Shown: positions 12,101 to 15,100 of the stretch, one piece after another | Position numbering within the stretch: position 1 is the first letter of the stretch | Layout: every line of letters begins with the position of its first letter | Assembly: GCA_028565715.1 (NCBI GenBank) | Contig: JAOXYC010206461.1 | Span: forward strand, 1 to 17,113 | Direction: 5' to 3' | DNA from: Phoronis pallida | Lineage: Eukaryota > Phoronida > Phoronidae | DNA: 17,113 nt | Position numbers and translations under genes: made by a program | Notes under the pieces: model-generated | The model's database searches: none | Told to the model about the DNA's origin: nothing | The model's input: only the letters and a program-made list of their open reading frames with translations

Positions 12101-15100
12101 CTAGTGGATTATGCATGATTTGGTTTTAATCAAAAATATTCTTTATACAGGTCACTACTGTCCAACAGGAAGCCACGAGCCAGTCAGATGCACTGTGGGA
12201 TACTACCAGGATGAGACAGCGCAGGCGACGTGTAAACAGTGTGTCGCAGGATTCTACTGTGATAACACAATGTCACCGGTTGTCTTGTACAACGCCACCT
12301 ATTGTCCAGAAGGTGAGTATAGCCAGTTTATTTCATCTCAAATTATTTTGAGACCAAGTAAAGCATCATGGCCGGGCTCTTTTAAAAGTTTATGTAAATA
12401 TTTAGAAAAATGTTTCTTAATATTTACAAACTTTCTTGTTCGCAGCAATGTCCACGTTGCTATCAGATAAAATACGAGAGTTTTAAAAATCATAGTACAT
12501 ATATTACTGACTAGTTTCGAAGTTCCACTTCTTGGTCACTGGTCAGTAATATTATGTACTATGATTTTTAAAACTCTCGTATTTTTAATATTTGTATTAA
12601 AAAAAATGTTAACTAATTTTCCTGTTTCCCAGGTTATTTCTGCACGGCTGGAACACAATACGCCACACAACACCCATGTCCAACAGGAACATTCAACAAT
12701 CTGACAGGACTTGCTAGTGAGAGTGAGTGTACAGATTGCCCAGGTGGATATTATTGTGATGAACAAGCACAGACTACTTACTGGAAACGATGTCCAGAAG
12801 GGTAAGTGGTTGAAATATTGATACAGTATTCTCCATTGTAAGTGTCCTGGACATTTGGTCGAAGATGGAGTGATTTTCTGTAAAAATTGCTTGACCCTGA
12901 AAGGTTGTATGGGCTAGGGCTCTTATTAGAAAGGAAACTGTGTAGTCTTATTTGAAGTATAATATTTTTAGTGTTAGAAGCATCAGCTACCAGGGTTCTC
13001 TGACATAATTTTGAAGCAACGCTGGCCTTGTTATAAAGTATAATATAATCATTAAAATTAAAAAATTAATGAAATAGATACACAATTATTTCTATTCAAA
13101 CAACACAATGACTTTTGTGTATATCCAGAATTTACGAGCATACTGGTATCAGCTTTTTGTCCTCCATTTAACTAATACTTTTCATGGTCAAAAATGAATA
13201 CACCTACTAGGCAACGGATATTTCAAGACATATCCTGCCCCACACTCTGAGGGTTGTGATCAATGACCATCAGGAGACAATGAACAATTTATTTTATCGA
13301 ATATCTTTTTAGTTTCTACTGTCGTCGCAAAGCAGCATCTTCCACACCTAACCAACTGACTGATGCTAACACGTGCCCCGCTGGACACTACTGCCCCCTA
13401 GGAACATCGGAACCTGAGAAGTGTCCCCCGTCAACGTACTCTGCTAATACTGGACTGGTCAGTGTGGACCAATGTACAAACTGTACTGCTGGTGAGTAGA
13501 AAACTGTTTAGAGAATTATTAAAAACTTAGAATAAATTGTCATATTTTAATAGTAGACAAAACAGGAATATGACTTTAAAAATAAATCGGTGTTAAAATG
13601 TTTCATTCTTTACTGACTGCATTTTGTTGGCCACCTTTTAAGCACAGTAATTATTTTCCAATCAATACAAAATTGTGTTATATAGTTCCAATTTTATAAG
13701 TGTCACCATCTTGAACATCAAACTTTGACCTTGTAGTCTTTGCAAGGTGTTAAGAACTGTACAAAAAATCAAAATCAAGTAGATTGCTATTGCTACCTAT
13801 ATTGTTTTGAGTATTTTATTTGGCATCCTGTTCTCTTTTAATTCATAATTGAACAAAAAAGATCACTTCTGTTCAATGTTTGAAGGACTGATAGACATCT
13901 CTAGTGTTCCCTACACTTTCACACTTATGAACTAACCGTATTACATAATTCTCACGCCCTTGAATTTGCACAAAAGAAAGGCGTTAAAACTGTGGATTAT
14001 CTTCCATTCAAAGGAATGTTGTTATTCTATTTCACAGGTCACTACTGTCAAGACTCTAACCTGGTTGCTCCCAATGGCCTGTGTTATGCTGGTTACTACT
14101 GCCCACTGGGCTCAAACAGACCGGACCCAATCATTTGTCCAGAGGGGTCATACTGTATTAATGGAACAGCTGTACCAGCACCATGTCCAAAAGGTTAGTA
14201 AACTTATCATTAAATCTTGTTTGAAACTTAAACGAATTATAGACATTTTAGAAATGACCACTTAGTCAGGAGTTCCAAAGTGTCATGCCCCCGGGGTCAT
14301 GCCTCTAGTTTCAACTTCAAAATGATCACAATAGCTCTGGCTACTAACATGTAGAATGACACATCAATGCTATAAATTTGGCATGATCTGTTAAAAGCAT
14401 GAAACAAAAAAAAAACTGATAAAAAAATGTAAATGACAAGGATGTTTTCTTAAACCATGAAAAAGAGAAATTATTCTGATAAAATTTGTATAAATCTGTC
14501 AAAGAAAACAGAAATAATTAATAATACTAACATTTACTTCAATTTGTATTTTATTTTATCTTAAATTAGGTACATTCTCCAACACGAGTGGTCTGACCAA
14601 CTCCACTGAATGTACCCAGTGTTCACCTGGCTATTACTGTGAAACGGAGGGCCTCCTGGCACCCACTGGAGAATGTGGACCGGGCTACTACTGTCCAGAG
14701 GGGACAGTCTACCAACAACCCAACTCCACATACTGTCCCGTCGGTCACTATTGTCCTGGGGGTAACGGCTTGCCACTGCCTTGCAAGAACAACAGCGCCG
14801 TAAGTATTTTTATCTGGGTTGATTGATGTAATTTCTTTGATTGTCAATCATCTTTTGATACTGTAACAGTATTAAAAAAAACTGTGGCATCAAATTTTAA
14901 TCAAATAAGTTTCATCTAAGATATAGGATCGATTTATACAACAAATACTTGATATTTGCCTCAAGATGTTTTGATTGCAAGGAATTACAGCAGATACCTT
15001 TGAAAAATAGGTCTGTTCTGCTGGGATTTCCACACTTTACTACACTCAGACCTCCAAATGTAGCGAGTCCCACACTAGTCACATGGTTCGTGGTCACGAA

